A stretch of DNA of 64,000 nucleotides from Petrolisthes cinctipes (Eukaryota > Arthropoda > Malacostraca > Decapoda > Porcellanidae), in the NCBI GenBank assembly GCA_033782935.1, contig JAWQEG010000630.1, positions 1,458,501-1,522,500 of the forward strand. The letters run 5' to 3'. Shown one piece after another: positions 1-8,750 of this stretch. The first letter of the stretch is position 1. Each line of letters starts with the position of its first letter. Under the pieces are notes generated by a model, which worked only from the letters and a program-made list of their open reading frames with translations, had not been told where the DNA came from and made no database searches. The translations under genes and the position numbers were made by a program.

Positions 1-429
1 AAAAGTCGATATGTGCATGCATCTTCTGTACCCGTTTATATCTCAAATTCTGGCCCTAAACACCCGAAAATTCGCTATTTTGGGGTCCCAGAAGCGATCT
101 GTACATGCCTACTCTGTGTTAGAGTATTTTCAAAATTCAGGCCCAAAACATGCTGAAAATCGATATTTTTGGTGCCCAAAGTCAATATGTGCATGTATCT
201 TCTGTACCCGTTTATATCTCGAATTCAGGCTCAAAACACCCGAAAATTCAATATTTTGGGGTACAGGAAGCAATCTGTACAGTGCTAGAATATTTTCAAA
301 ATATAGGCTAAAAACATGCTAAAAATCGATCTTTAAGGTGCCAAAAAGTCGATATCTCAAATTCAGTCCCAAAACACCCGAAAATTCGATATTTAGGGGT
401 CCCAGAAGCGATCTGTACATGCCTACTAC
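1..429. repeat. Left edge: partial A, short B and C monomers
   Basis: Positions 1-115 are the tail of a type II A monomer cut by the window edge. B spans 116-281 (166 bp, carrying the 10-bp deletion seen as ctgtacagtgctag) and C spans 282-429 (148 bp). The variant atctcgaattcagg at about 216 is shared with about 3054, 2838 bases downstream. Confidence 0.9.
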
Positions 430-606
430 GTGTTAGAGTATTTTCAAAATACATGCTCAAAACATACTGAAAATCGATCTTTTAGGTGCACAAAAGTCGA
501 TATGTGCATGCATCTTCAGTACCCGTTTATATCACAAATTCAGGCTCAAAACACCCGAAAATTCAATATTTTGGGGTCCCAGAAGCAATCTGTACATGCC
601 TACTCA

Positions 607-694
607 GTGTTAGAGTATTTTCAAAATACAGGCCCAAAACATGCTGAAAATCGATATTTTAGATGCCCAAAGTCAATATGTGCATGTATCTTCT
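607..694 (+). repeat. 88-bp half-repeat H1 (first half of a monomer, prototype)
   Basis: This is the first half of the B monomer at 607-782. It runs from gtgttagagtattttcaaaa to just before gtacccgttt. Key landmarks in order are caggcccaaaaca, gaaaatcgatatttt, a gcccaaag segment and gtgcatgtatcttct. The same landmarks recur in the same order and at the same spacing in the second half (695-782). The distance between matching cagg positions is 88 (629 to 717), and 88 again to the next monomer (717 to 805). It is therefore one of two paralogous half-units. Confidence 0.9.
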
Positions 695-782
695 GTACCC
701 GTTTATATCTCAAATTCAGGCTCAAAACACCCGAAAATTTAATATTTTGGGGTCCCAGAAGCAATCTGTACATGCCTACACA
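695..782 (+). repeat. 88-bp half-repeat H2 (second half of a monomer, prototype)
   Basis: This is the second half of the same B monomer. Aligned to H1 it shares caaattcaggctcaaaaca (H1 caaaatacaggcccaaaaca), a gaaaat...atatttt core, ggggtcccagaagcaat (H1 aga-tgcccaaagtcaat) and ctgtacatgcct (H1 atgtgcatgtatct). The match is imperfect but covers most of the 88 bases, so the monomer looks like an old head-to-tail duplication that later became the amplified unit. Confidence 0.88.
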
Positions 783-1273
783 ATGCTAGAATATTTTCAA
801 AATATAGGCTAAAAACATGCTAAAAATCGACATTTTAGGTCCCCAAAAGTCGATATGTTGATGCATCTTCTGTACCCGTTTATATCTCAAATTCTGGCCC
901 TAAACACCCGAAAATTCGATATTTTGGGGTCCCAGAAGCGATCTGTACATGCCTACTCCGTGTTAGAGTATTTTCAAAATTAAGGCCCAAAACATGCTGA
1001 AAATCGATATTTTTGGTGCCCAAAGTCAATATGTGCATGTATCTTCTGTACCCGTTTATATCTCAAATTCAGGCTCAAAACACCCGAAAATTCAATATTT
1101 TGGGGTACAGGAAGCAATCTGTACAGTGCTAGAATATTTTCAAAATATAGGCTAAAAACATGCTAAAAATCGATCTTTTAGGTGCCAAAAAGTCGATATC
1201 TCAAATTCAGTCCCAAAACACCCGAAAATTCGATATTTAGGGGTCCCAGAAGCGATCTGTACATGCCTACTCC

Positions 1274-3267
1274 GTGTTAGAGTATTTTCAAAATACATGC
1301 TCAAAACATACTGAAAATCGATCTTTTAGGTGCACAAAAGTCGATATGTGCATGCATCTTCAGTACCCGTTTATATCTCAAATTCTGGCCCTAAACACCC
1401 GAAAATTCGATATTTTGGGGTCCCAGAAGCGATCTGTACATGCCTACTCCGTGTTAGAGTATTTTCAAAATTCAGGCCCAAAACATGCTGAAAATCGATA
1501 TTTTTGGTGCCCAAAGTCAATATGCGCATGTATCTTCTGTACCCGTTTATATCTCAAATTCAGGCTCAAAACACCCGAAAATTCAATATTTTGGGGTCCC
1601 AGAAGCAATCTGTACATGCCTACTCAGTGCTGGAATATTTTCAAAATATAGGCTAAAAACATGCTAAAAATCGATCTTTTAGGTGCCAAAAAGTCAATAT
1701 CTCAAATTCAGTCCCAAAACACCCGAAAATTCGATATTTAGGGGTCCCAGAAGCGATCTGTACATGCCTACTCCGTGTTAGAGTATTTTCAAAATACATG
1801 CTCAAAACATACTGAAAATCGATCTTTTAGGTGCACAAAAGTCGATATGTGCATGCATCTTCAGTACCCGTTTATATCTCAAATTCAGGCTCAAAACACC
1901 CGAAAATTCAATATTTTGGGGTCCCAGAAGCAATCTGTACATGCCTACTCAGTGTTAGAGTATTTTCAAAATACAGGCCCAAAACATGCTGAAAATCGAT
2001 ATTTTAGATGCCCAAAGTCAATATGTGCATGTATCTTCTGTACCCGTTTATATCTCAAATTCAGGCTCAAAACACCCGAAAATTCAATATTTTGGGGTCC
2101 CAGAAGCAATCTGTACATGCCTACACAGTGCTAGAATATTTTCAAAATATAGGCTAAAAACATGCTAAAAATCGACATTTTAGGTGCCAAAAAATCGATA
2201 TCTCAAATTCAGTCCCAAAACACCCGAAAATTCGATATTTAGAGGTACCAGAAGGTATCTGTACATGCCTACTCCGTGTTAGAGTATTTTCAAAATATAG
2301 GCCAAAAACATACTGAAAATCGATCTTTTAGGTGCCCAAAAGTCGATATGTGCATGCATCTTCTGTACCCGTTTATATCTCTAATTCTGGCCCTAAACAC
2401 CCGAAAATTCGATATTTTGGGGTCCCAGAAGCGATCTGTACATGCCTACTCCGTGTTAGAGTATTTTCAAAATTCAGGCCCAAAACATGCTGAAAATCGA
2501 TATTTTTGGTGCCCAAAGTCAATATGTGCATGTATCTTCTGTACCCGTTTATATCTCAAATTCAGGCTCAAAACACCCGAAAATTCAATATTTTGGGGTC
2601 CCAGAAGCAATCTGTACATGCCTACTCAGTGCTAGAATATTTTCAAAATATAGGCTAAAAACATGCTAAAAATCGATCTTTTAGGTGCCAAAAAGTCAAT
2701 ATCTCAAATTCAGTCGCAAAACACCCGAAAATTCGATATTTAGGGGTCCCAGAAGGTATCTGTACATGCCTACTCCGTGTTAGAGTATTTTCAAAATACA
2801 GGCCAAAAACATACTGAAAATCGATCTTTTAGGTGCCCAAAAGTCGATATGTGCATGCATCTTCTGTACCCGTTTATATCTCAAATTCTGGCCCTAAACA
2901 CCCGAAAATTCGATATTTTGGGGTCCCAGAAGCGATCTGTACATGCCTACTCCGTGTTAGAGTATTTTCAAAATTCAGGCCCAAAACATGATGAAAATCG
3001 ATATTTTTGGTGCCCAAAGTCAATATGTGCATGTATCTTCTGTACCCGTTTATATCTCGAATTCAGGCTCAAAACACCCGAAAAATCAATATTTTGGGGT
3101 CCCCGAAGCAATCTGTACAGTGCTAGAATATTTTCAAAATATAGGCTAAAAACATGCTAAAAATCGATCTTTTAGGTGCCAAAAAGTCGATATCTCAAAT
3201 TCAGTCCCAAAACACCCGAAAATTCGATATTTAGGGGTCCCAGAAGCGATCTGTACATGCCTACTAC
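1274..3267. repeat. Four trimers (501, 501, 501, 491 bp)
   Basis: Trimer starts are 1274, 1775, 2276 and 2777. The first has a hybrid A whose first half is type I and second half type II. The second is type I, and the third and fourth are type II. The last carries the 10-bp deletion at the end of B, giving 491 bp. Small private changes include ctctaattctgg in the third and catgatgaaaat in the fourth. Confidence 0.9.
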
Positions 3268-4112
3268 GTGTTAGAGTATTTTCAAAATACATGCTCAAAA
3301 CATACTGAAAATCGATCTTTTAGGTGCACAAAAGTCGATATGTGCATGCATCTTCAGTACCCGTTTATATCACAAATTCAGGCTCAAAACACCCGAAAAT
3401 TCAATATTTTTGGGTCCCAGAAGCAATCTGTACATGCCTACTCAGTGTTAGAGTATTTTCAAAATACAGGTCCAAAACATGCTGATAATCGATATTTTAG
3501 ATGCCCAAAGTCAATATGTGCATGTATCTTCTGTACCCGTTTATATCTCAAATTCAGGCTCAAAACACCCGAAAATTCAATATTTTGGGGTCCCAGAAGC
3601 AATCTGTACATGCCTACACAGTGCTAAAATATTTTCAAAATATAGGCTAAAAACATGCTAAAAATCGACATTTTAGGTGCCCAAAAGTCGATATGTGCAT
3701 GCATCTTCTGTACCCGTTTATATCTCAAATTCTGGCCCTAAACACCCGAAAATTCGATATTTTGGGGTCCCAGAAGCGATCTGTACATGCCTACTCCGTG
3801 TTAGAGTATTTTCAAAATTCAGGCCCAAAACATGCTGAAAATCGATATTTTTGGTGCCCAAAGTCAATATGTGCATGTATCTTCTGTATCCGTTTATATC
3901 TCAAATTCAGGCTCAAAACACCCGAAAATTCAATATTTGGGGGTCTCAGAAGCAATCTGTACAGTGCTAGAATATTTTCAAAATATAGGCTAAAAACATG
4001 CTTAAAAATCGATTTTTTAGGTGCCAAAAAGTCGATATCTCAAATTCAGTCCCAAAACACCCGAAAATTCGATATTTAGGGGTCCCAGAAGCTATCTGTA
4101 CATGCCTACTCC
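3268..4112. repeat. Second pentamer A-B-C/A hybrid-B-C (845 bp)
   Basis: A 3268-3444, B 3445-3620, C/A hybrid 3621-3797, B 3798-3963 with the 10-bp deletion, and C 3964-4112 with one extra T in catgcttaaaaat. The order and the ctactacgtgttag entry site match 430-1273 at an offset of 2838, so the two pentamers are copies of one rearranged unit. Confidence 0.88.
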
Positions 4113-4613
4113 GTGTTAGAGTATTTTCAAAATACATGCTCAAAACATACTGAAAATCGATCTTTTAGGTGCATAAAAGTCGATATGTGCATGCATCTTC
4201 AGTAACCGTTTATATCTCAAATTCAGGCTTAAAACACCCGAAAATTCAATATTTTGGGGTCCCAGAAGCAATCTGTACATGCCTACTCAGTGTTAGAGTA
4301 TTTTCAAAATACAGGCCCAAAACATGCTGAAAATCGATATTTTAGATGCCCAAAGTCAATATGTGCATGTATCTTCTGTACCCGTTTATATCTCAAATTC
4401 AGGCTCAAAACACCCGAAAATTCAATATTTTGGGGTCCCAGAAGCAATCTGTACATGCCTACACAGTGCTAGAATATTTTCAAAATATAGGCTAAAAACA
4501 TGCTAAAAATCGATCTTTTAGGTGCCAAAAAGTCGATATCTCAAATTCAGTCCCAAAACACCCGAAAATTCGATATTTAGGGGTCCCAGAAGCGATATGT
4601 ACATGCCTACTCC

Positions 4614-4790
4614 GTGTTAGAGTATTTTCAAAATACATGCTCAAAACATACTGAAAATCGATCTTTTAGGTGCACAAAAGTCGATATGTGCATGCATCTT
4701 CAGTACCCGTTTATATCTCAAATTCAGGCTCAAAACACCCGAAAATTCAATATTTTGGGGTCCCAGAAGCAATCTGTACATGCCTACTCA
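4614..4790 (+). repeat. Monomer A, type I (177 bp, prototype)
   Basis: First monomer of a type I trimer. Diagnostic sites are aatacatgctcaaaacatac after the start, gcacaaaagtcgat, cttcagtacc, then the H2 half with caggctcaaaac, ttcaatatt, agcaatctg and ctcagtg. It is one base longer than B because it has four rather than three A residues in the caaaagtc run. The acatactg in H1 (others have acatgct) marks A monomers throughout the window. Confidence 0.9.
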
Positions 4791-4966
4791 GTGTTAGAGT
4801 ATTTTCAAAATACAGGCCCAAAACATGCTGAAAATCGATATTTTAGATGCCCAAAGTCAATATGTGCATGTATCTTCTGTACCCGTTTATATCTCAAATT
4901 CAGGCTCAAAACACCCGAAAATTCAATATTTTGGGGTCCCAGAAGCAATCTGTACATGCCTACACA
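4791..4966 (+). repeat. Monomer B, type I (176 bp, prototype)
   Basis: Second monomer of the type I trimer. Diagnostic sites are atacaggcccaaaacatgct, gatattttagatgcccaaag, gtcaatatgtgcatgtatc and the H2 half ending in cctacacagtg. In other trimers the end is cctactcagtg, or carries a 10-bp deletion. It follows A directly with no spacer and precedes the short C monomer. Confidence 0.9.
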
Positions 4967-5114
4967 GTGCTAGAATATTTTCAAAATATAGGCTAAAAAC
5001 ATGCTAAAAATCGACATTTTAGGTGCCAAAAAATCGATATCTCAAATTCAGTCCCAAAACACCCGAAAATTCGATATTTAGAGGTCCCAGAAGGTATCTG
5101 TACATGCCTACTCC
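4967..5114 (+). repeat. Monomer C, type I (148 bp, internally deleted prototype)
   Basis: Third monomer of the trimer. It begins gtgctagaatattttcaaaa, has tataggctaaaaacatgct, cgacattttaggtgcc, aaaaaatcgatatctcaaa, tcagtcccaaaac, tagaggtcccagaaggtatc and ctactccgtg. Compared with A it lacks 29 bases between gatat and ctcaaatt, which removes the end of H1 and the start of H2. This deletion makes the trimer 501 bp rather than 530, and C is the regular marker of trimer phase across the window. Confidence 0.9.
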
Positions 5115-5615
5115 GTGTTAGAGTATTTTCAAAATACAGGCCAAAAACATACTGAAAATCGATCTTTTAGGTGCCCAAAAGTCGATATGTGCATGCATCT
5201 TCTGTACCCGTTTATATCTCAAATTCTGGCCCTAAACACCCGAAAATTCGATATTTTAGGGTCCCAGAAGCGATCTGTACATGCCTACTCCGTGTTAGAG
5301 TATTTTCAAAATTCAGGCCCAAAACATGCTGAAAATCGATATTTTTGGTGCCCAAAGTCAATATGTGCATGTATCTTCTGTACCCGTTTATATCTCAAAT
5401 TCAGGCTCAAAACACCCGAAAATTCAATATTTTGGGGTCCCAGAAGCAATCTGTACATGCCTACTCAGTGCTAGAATATTTTCAAAATATAGGCTAAAAA
5501 CATGCTAAAAATCGATCTTTTAGGTGCCAAAAAGTCGATATCTCAAATTCAGTCCCAAAACACCCGAAAATTCGATATTTAGGGGTCCCAGAAGGAATCT
5601 GTACATGCCTACTCC
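5115..5615 (+). repeat. Type II trimer A-B-C (501 bp, prototype)
   Basis: A spans 5115-5291, B 5292-5467 and C 5468-5615. The type II A has atacaggccaaaaacatac, gcccaaaagtcgat, cttctgtacc, ctggccctaaac, ttcgatatt, agcgatctg and ctccgtg. The type II B has attcaggccc and gatatttttggtgcccaaag. The type II C has cgatcttttaggtgcc, aaaaagtcgat and taggggtccc. These sites are co-inherited with few exceptions, so type II behaves as a haplotype distinct from type I. Confidence 0.88.
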
Positions 5616-6116
5616 GTGTTAGAGTATTTTCAAAATACATGCTCAAAACATACTGAAAATCGATCTTTTAGGTGCACAAAAGTCGATATGTGCATGCATC
5701 TTCAGTACCTGTTTATATCTCTAATTCTGGCCCTAAACACCCGAAAATTCGATATTTTGGGGTCCCAGAAGCGATCTGTACATGCCTACTCCGTGTTAGA
5801 GTATTTTCAAAATTCAGGCCCAAAACATGCTGAAAATCGATATTTTTGGTGCCCAAAGTCAATATGTGCATGTATCTTCTGTACCCGTTTATATCTCAAA
5901 TTCAGGCTCAAAACACCCGAAAATTCAATATTTTGGGGTCCCAGAAGCAATCTGTACATGCCTACTCAGTGCTAGAATATTTTCAAAATATAGGCTAAAA
6001 ACATGCTAAAAATCGATCTTTTAGGTGCCAAAAAGTCGATATCTCAAATTCAGTCCCAAAACACCCGAAAATTCGATATTTTGGGGTCCCAGAAGCGATC
6101 TGTACATGCCTACTCC

Positions 6117-7433
6117 GTGTTAGAGTATTTTCAAAATACATGCTCAAAACATACTGAAAATCGATCTTTTAGGTGCACAAAAGTCGATATGTGCATGCAT
6201 CTTCAGTACCCGTTTATATCTCAAATTTAGGCTCAAAACACCCGAAAATTCAATATTTTGGGGTCCCAGAAGCAATCTGTACATGCCTACTCAGTGTTAG
6301 AGTATTTTCAAAATACAGGCCCAAAACATGCTGAAAATCGATATTTTAGATGCCCAAAAGTCAATATGTGCATGTATCTTCTGTACCCGTTTATATCTCA
6401 AATTCAGGCTCAAAACACCCGAAAATTCAATATTTTGGGGTCCCAGAAGCAATCTGTACATGCCTACACAGTGCTAGAATATTTTCAAAATATAGGCTAA
6501 AAACATGCTAAAAATCGACATTTTTGGTGCAAAAAAATCGATATCTCAAATTCAGTCCCAAAACACCCGAAAATTCGATATTTGGAGGTCCCAGAAGGTA
6601 TCTGTACATGCCTACTCCGTGTTAGAGTATTTTCAAAATACACGCCAAAAACATACTGAAAATCGATCTTTTAGGTGTCCAAAAGTCGATATGTGCATGC
6701 ATCTTCTGTACCCGTTTATATCTCAAATTCTGGCCCTAAACACCCGAAAATTCGATATTTTGGGGTCCCAGAAGCGATCTGTACATGCCTACTCCGTGTT
6801 AGAGTATTTTCAAAATTCAGGCCCAAAACATGCTGAAAATCGATATTTTTGGTGCCCAAAGTCAATATGTGCATGTATCTTCTGTACCCTTTTATATCTC
6901 AAATTCAGGCTCAAAACACCCGAAAATTCAATATTTTGGGGTCCCAGAAACAATCTGTACAGTGCTAGAATATTTTCAAAATATAGGCTAAAAACATGCT
7001 AAAAATCGATCTTTTAGGTGCCAAAAACTCGATATCTCAAATTCAGTCCCAAAACACCCGAAAATTCCATATTTTGGGGTCCCAGAAGCGATCTGTACAT
7101 GCCTACTCCGTGTTAGAGTATTTTCAAAATTCAGGCCCAAAACATGCTGAAAATCGATATTTTTGGTGCCCAAAGTCAATATGTGCATGTATCTTCTGTA
7201 CCCGTTTATATCTCAAATTCAGGCTCAAAACACCCGAAAATTCAATATTTTGGGGTCCCAGAAGCAATCTGTACATGCCTACTCAGTGCTAGAATATTTT
7301 CAAAATATAGGCTAAAAACATGCTAAAAATCGATCTTTTAGGTGCCAAAAAGTCGATATCTCAAATTCAGTCCCAAAACACCCGAAAATTCGATATTTTG
7401 GGGTCCCAGAAGCGATCTGTACATGCCTACTCC
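6117..7433. repeat. Octamer higher-order repeat, copy 1 (1317 bp)
   Basis: A 502-bp trimer (6117-6618; B is 177 bp because it has cccaaaagtc) is followed by an 815-bp pentamer A-B-C-B-C (6619-7433). In the pentamer the second A is missing, so B at 7110 follows C directly. The internal B has the 10-bp deletion. Tandem copy 2 follows immediately with the same monomer lengths. Differences seen include agaaacaatc here against agaagcaatc there. Confidence 0.9.
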
Positions 7434-8750
7434 GTGTTAGAGTATTTTCAAAATACATGCTCAAAACATACTGAAAATCGATCTTTTAGGTGCACAAAAG
7501 TCGATATGTGCATGCATCTTCAGTACCCGTTTATATCTCAAATTTAGGCTCAAAACACCCGAAAATTCAATATTTTGGGGTCCCAGAAGCAATCTGTACA
7601 TGCCTACTCAGTGTTAGAGTATTTTCAAAATACAGGCCCAAAACATGCTGAAAATCGATATTTTAGATGCCCAAAAGTCAATATGTGCATGTATCTTCTG
7701 TACCCGTTTATATCTCAAATTCAGGCTCAAAACACCCGAAAATTCAATATTTTGGGGTCCCAGAAGCAATCTGTACATGCCTACACAGTGCTAGAATATT
7801 TTCAAAATATAGGCTAAAAACATGCTAAAAATCGACATTTTTGGTGCAAAAAAATCGATATCTCAAATTCAGTCCCAAAACACACGAAAATTCGATATTT
7901 GGAGGTCCCAGAAGGTATCTGTACATGCCTACTCCGTGTTAGAGTATTTTCAAAATACACGCCAAAAACATACTGAAAATCGATCTTTTAGGTGTCCAAA
8001 AGTCGATATGTGCATGCATCTTCTGTACCCGTTTATATCTCAAATTCTGGCCCTAAACACCCGAAAATTCGATATTTTGGGGTCCCAGAAGCGATCTGTA
8101 CATGCCTACTCCGTGTTAGAGTATTTTCAAAATTCAGGCCCAAAACATGCTGAAAATCGATATTTTTGGTGCCCAAAGTCAATATGTGCATGTATCTTCT
8201 GTACCCTTTTATATCTCAAATTCAGGCTCAAAACACCCGAAAATTCAATATTTTGGGGTCCCAGAAGCAATCTGTACAGTGCTAGAATATTTTCAAAATA
8301 TAGGCTAAAAACATGCTAAAAATCGATCTTTTAGGTGCCAAAAACTCGATATCTCAAATTCAGTCCCAAAACACCCGAAAATTCGATATTTAGGGGTCCC
8401 AGAAGCGATCTGTACATGCCTACTCCGTGTTAGAGTATTTTCAAAATACAGGCCCAAAACATGCTGAAAATCGATATTTTAGATGCCCAAAGTCAATATG
8501 TGCATGTATCTTCTGTACCCGTTTATATCTCAAATTCAGGCTCAAAACACCCGAAAATTCAATATTTTGGGGTCCCAGAAGCAATCTGTACATGCCTACT
8601 CAGTGCTAGAATATTTTCAAAATACAGGCTAAAAACATGCTAAAAATCGATCTTTTAGGTGCCAAAAAGTCGATATCTCAAATTCAGTCCCAAAACAACC
8701 GAAAATTCGATATTTAGGGGTCCCAGAAGCGATCTGTACATGCCTACTCC
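7434..8750. repeat. Octamer higher-order repeat, copy 2 (1317 bp)
   Basis: Trimer 7434-7935 (502 bp) and pentamer 7936-8750 (815 bp), matching copy 1 monomer by monomer at an offset of 1317. Rare shared changes include caaatttaggctc, gcaaaaaaatcgat, atttggaggtccc, atacacgccaaaaac and ggtgtccaaaag. Copies differ at a few sites, for example acacacgaaaa at about 7881 against acacccgaaaa. The final B-C pair (8427-8750) is type I-like, while in copy 1 it is type II. Confidence 0.9.

Larger units (their letters stand above)
430..1273. repeat. Pentamer A-B-C/A hybrid-B-C (844 bp)
   Basis: A 430-606, B 607-782, a full-length C/A hybrid 783-959, B 960-1125 with the 10-bp deletion, and C 1126-1273. 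The hybrid starts like C (tataggctaaaaacatgct, cgacatttta) and ends like a type II A (ccaaaagtcgat, cttctgtacc, ctggcccta). It keeps the 29 bases that normal C monomers lack. The layout matches 3268-4112 closely. Confidence 0.88.
4113..6116. repeat. Four trimers, I-I-II-I/II (501 bp each)
   Basis: Starts are 4113, 4614, 5115 and 5616. The A at 5616 is a type I/II hybrid with the private pair acctgtttatatctctaatt. The same pair recurs in the trimer at 11,757, exactly 6141 bases on. The attttagggtccc variant in the 5115 trimer recurs at 10,254 and 11,256. Confidence 0.9.

Noticed and set aside
11..322. Numerous open frames of 60-165 codons on the + strand as protein genes
   Set aside because: They repeat every trimer with the satellite, mostly rely on gtg starts, lack upstream signals, overlap each other in two frames and match no family I know. 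They are a consequence of repeat length, not of coding.
430..1273. Known centromeric satellite family such as human alpha satellite or Arabidopsis 178-bp repeat
   Set aside because: The monomer length is similar, but I could not match the sequence landmarks to any satellite consensus I know, so no family name is given.
3812..4027. Minus-strand open frames (also 6988-7188, 13068-13295, 17956-18159, 29997-30197, 39951-40136 and others)
   Set aside because: They are the complement of the same satellite units, occur only where C or hybrid monomers remove a stop, and show no conserved start or family similarity.
4614..4790. CENP-B box, from the CGGG and TCG elements on the minus strand in cacccgaaaattcgat
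   Set aside because: The mammalian CENP-B box needs TTCG, seven bases, then CGGG, with an A three bases before CGGG. Here TCG is separated by six bases, the preceding base is wrong and the required A is T. It is at best a chance resemblance.
4820..4850. Bacterial-type promoter or terminator in the aaaatcgatatttt dyad
   Set aside because: The arms are only five bases, the motif repeats every 88 bases in a non-coding array and there is no gene for it to serve.
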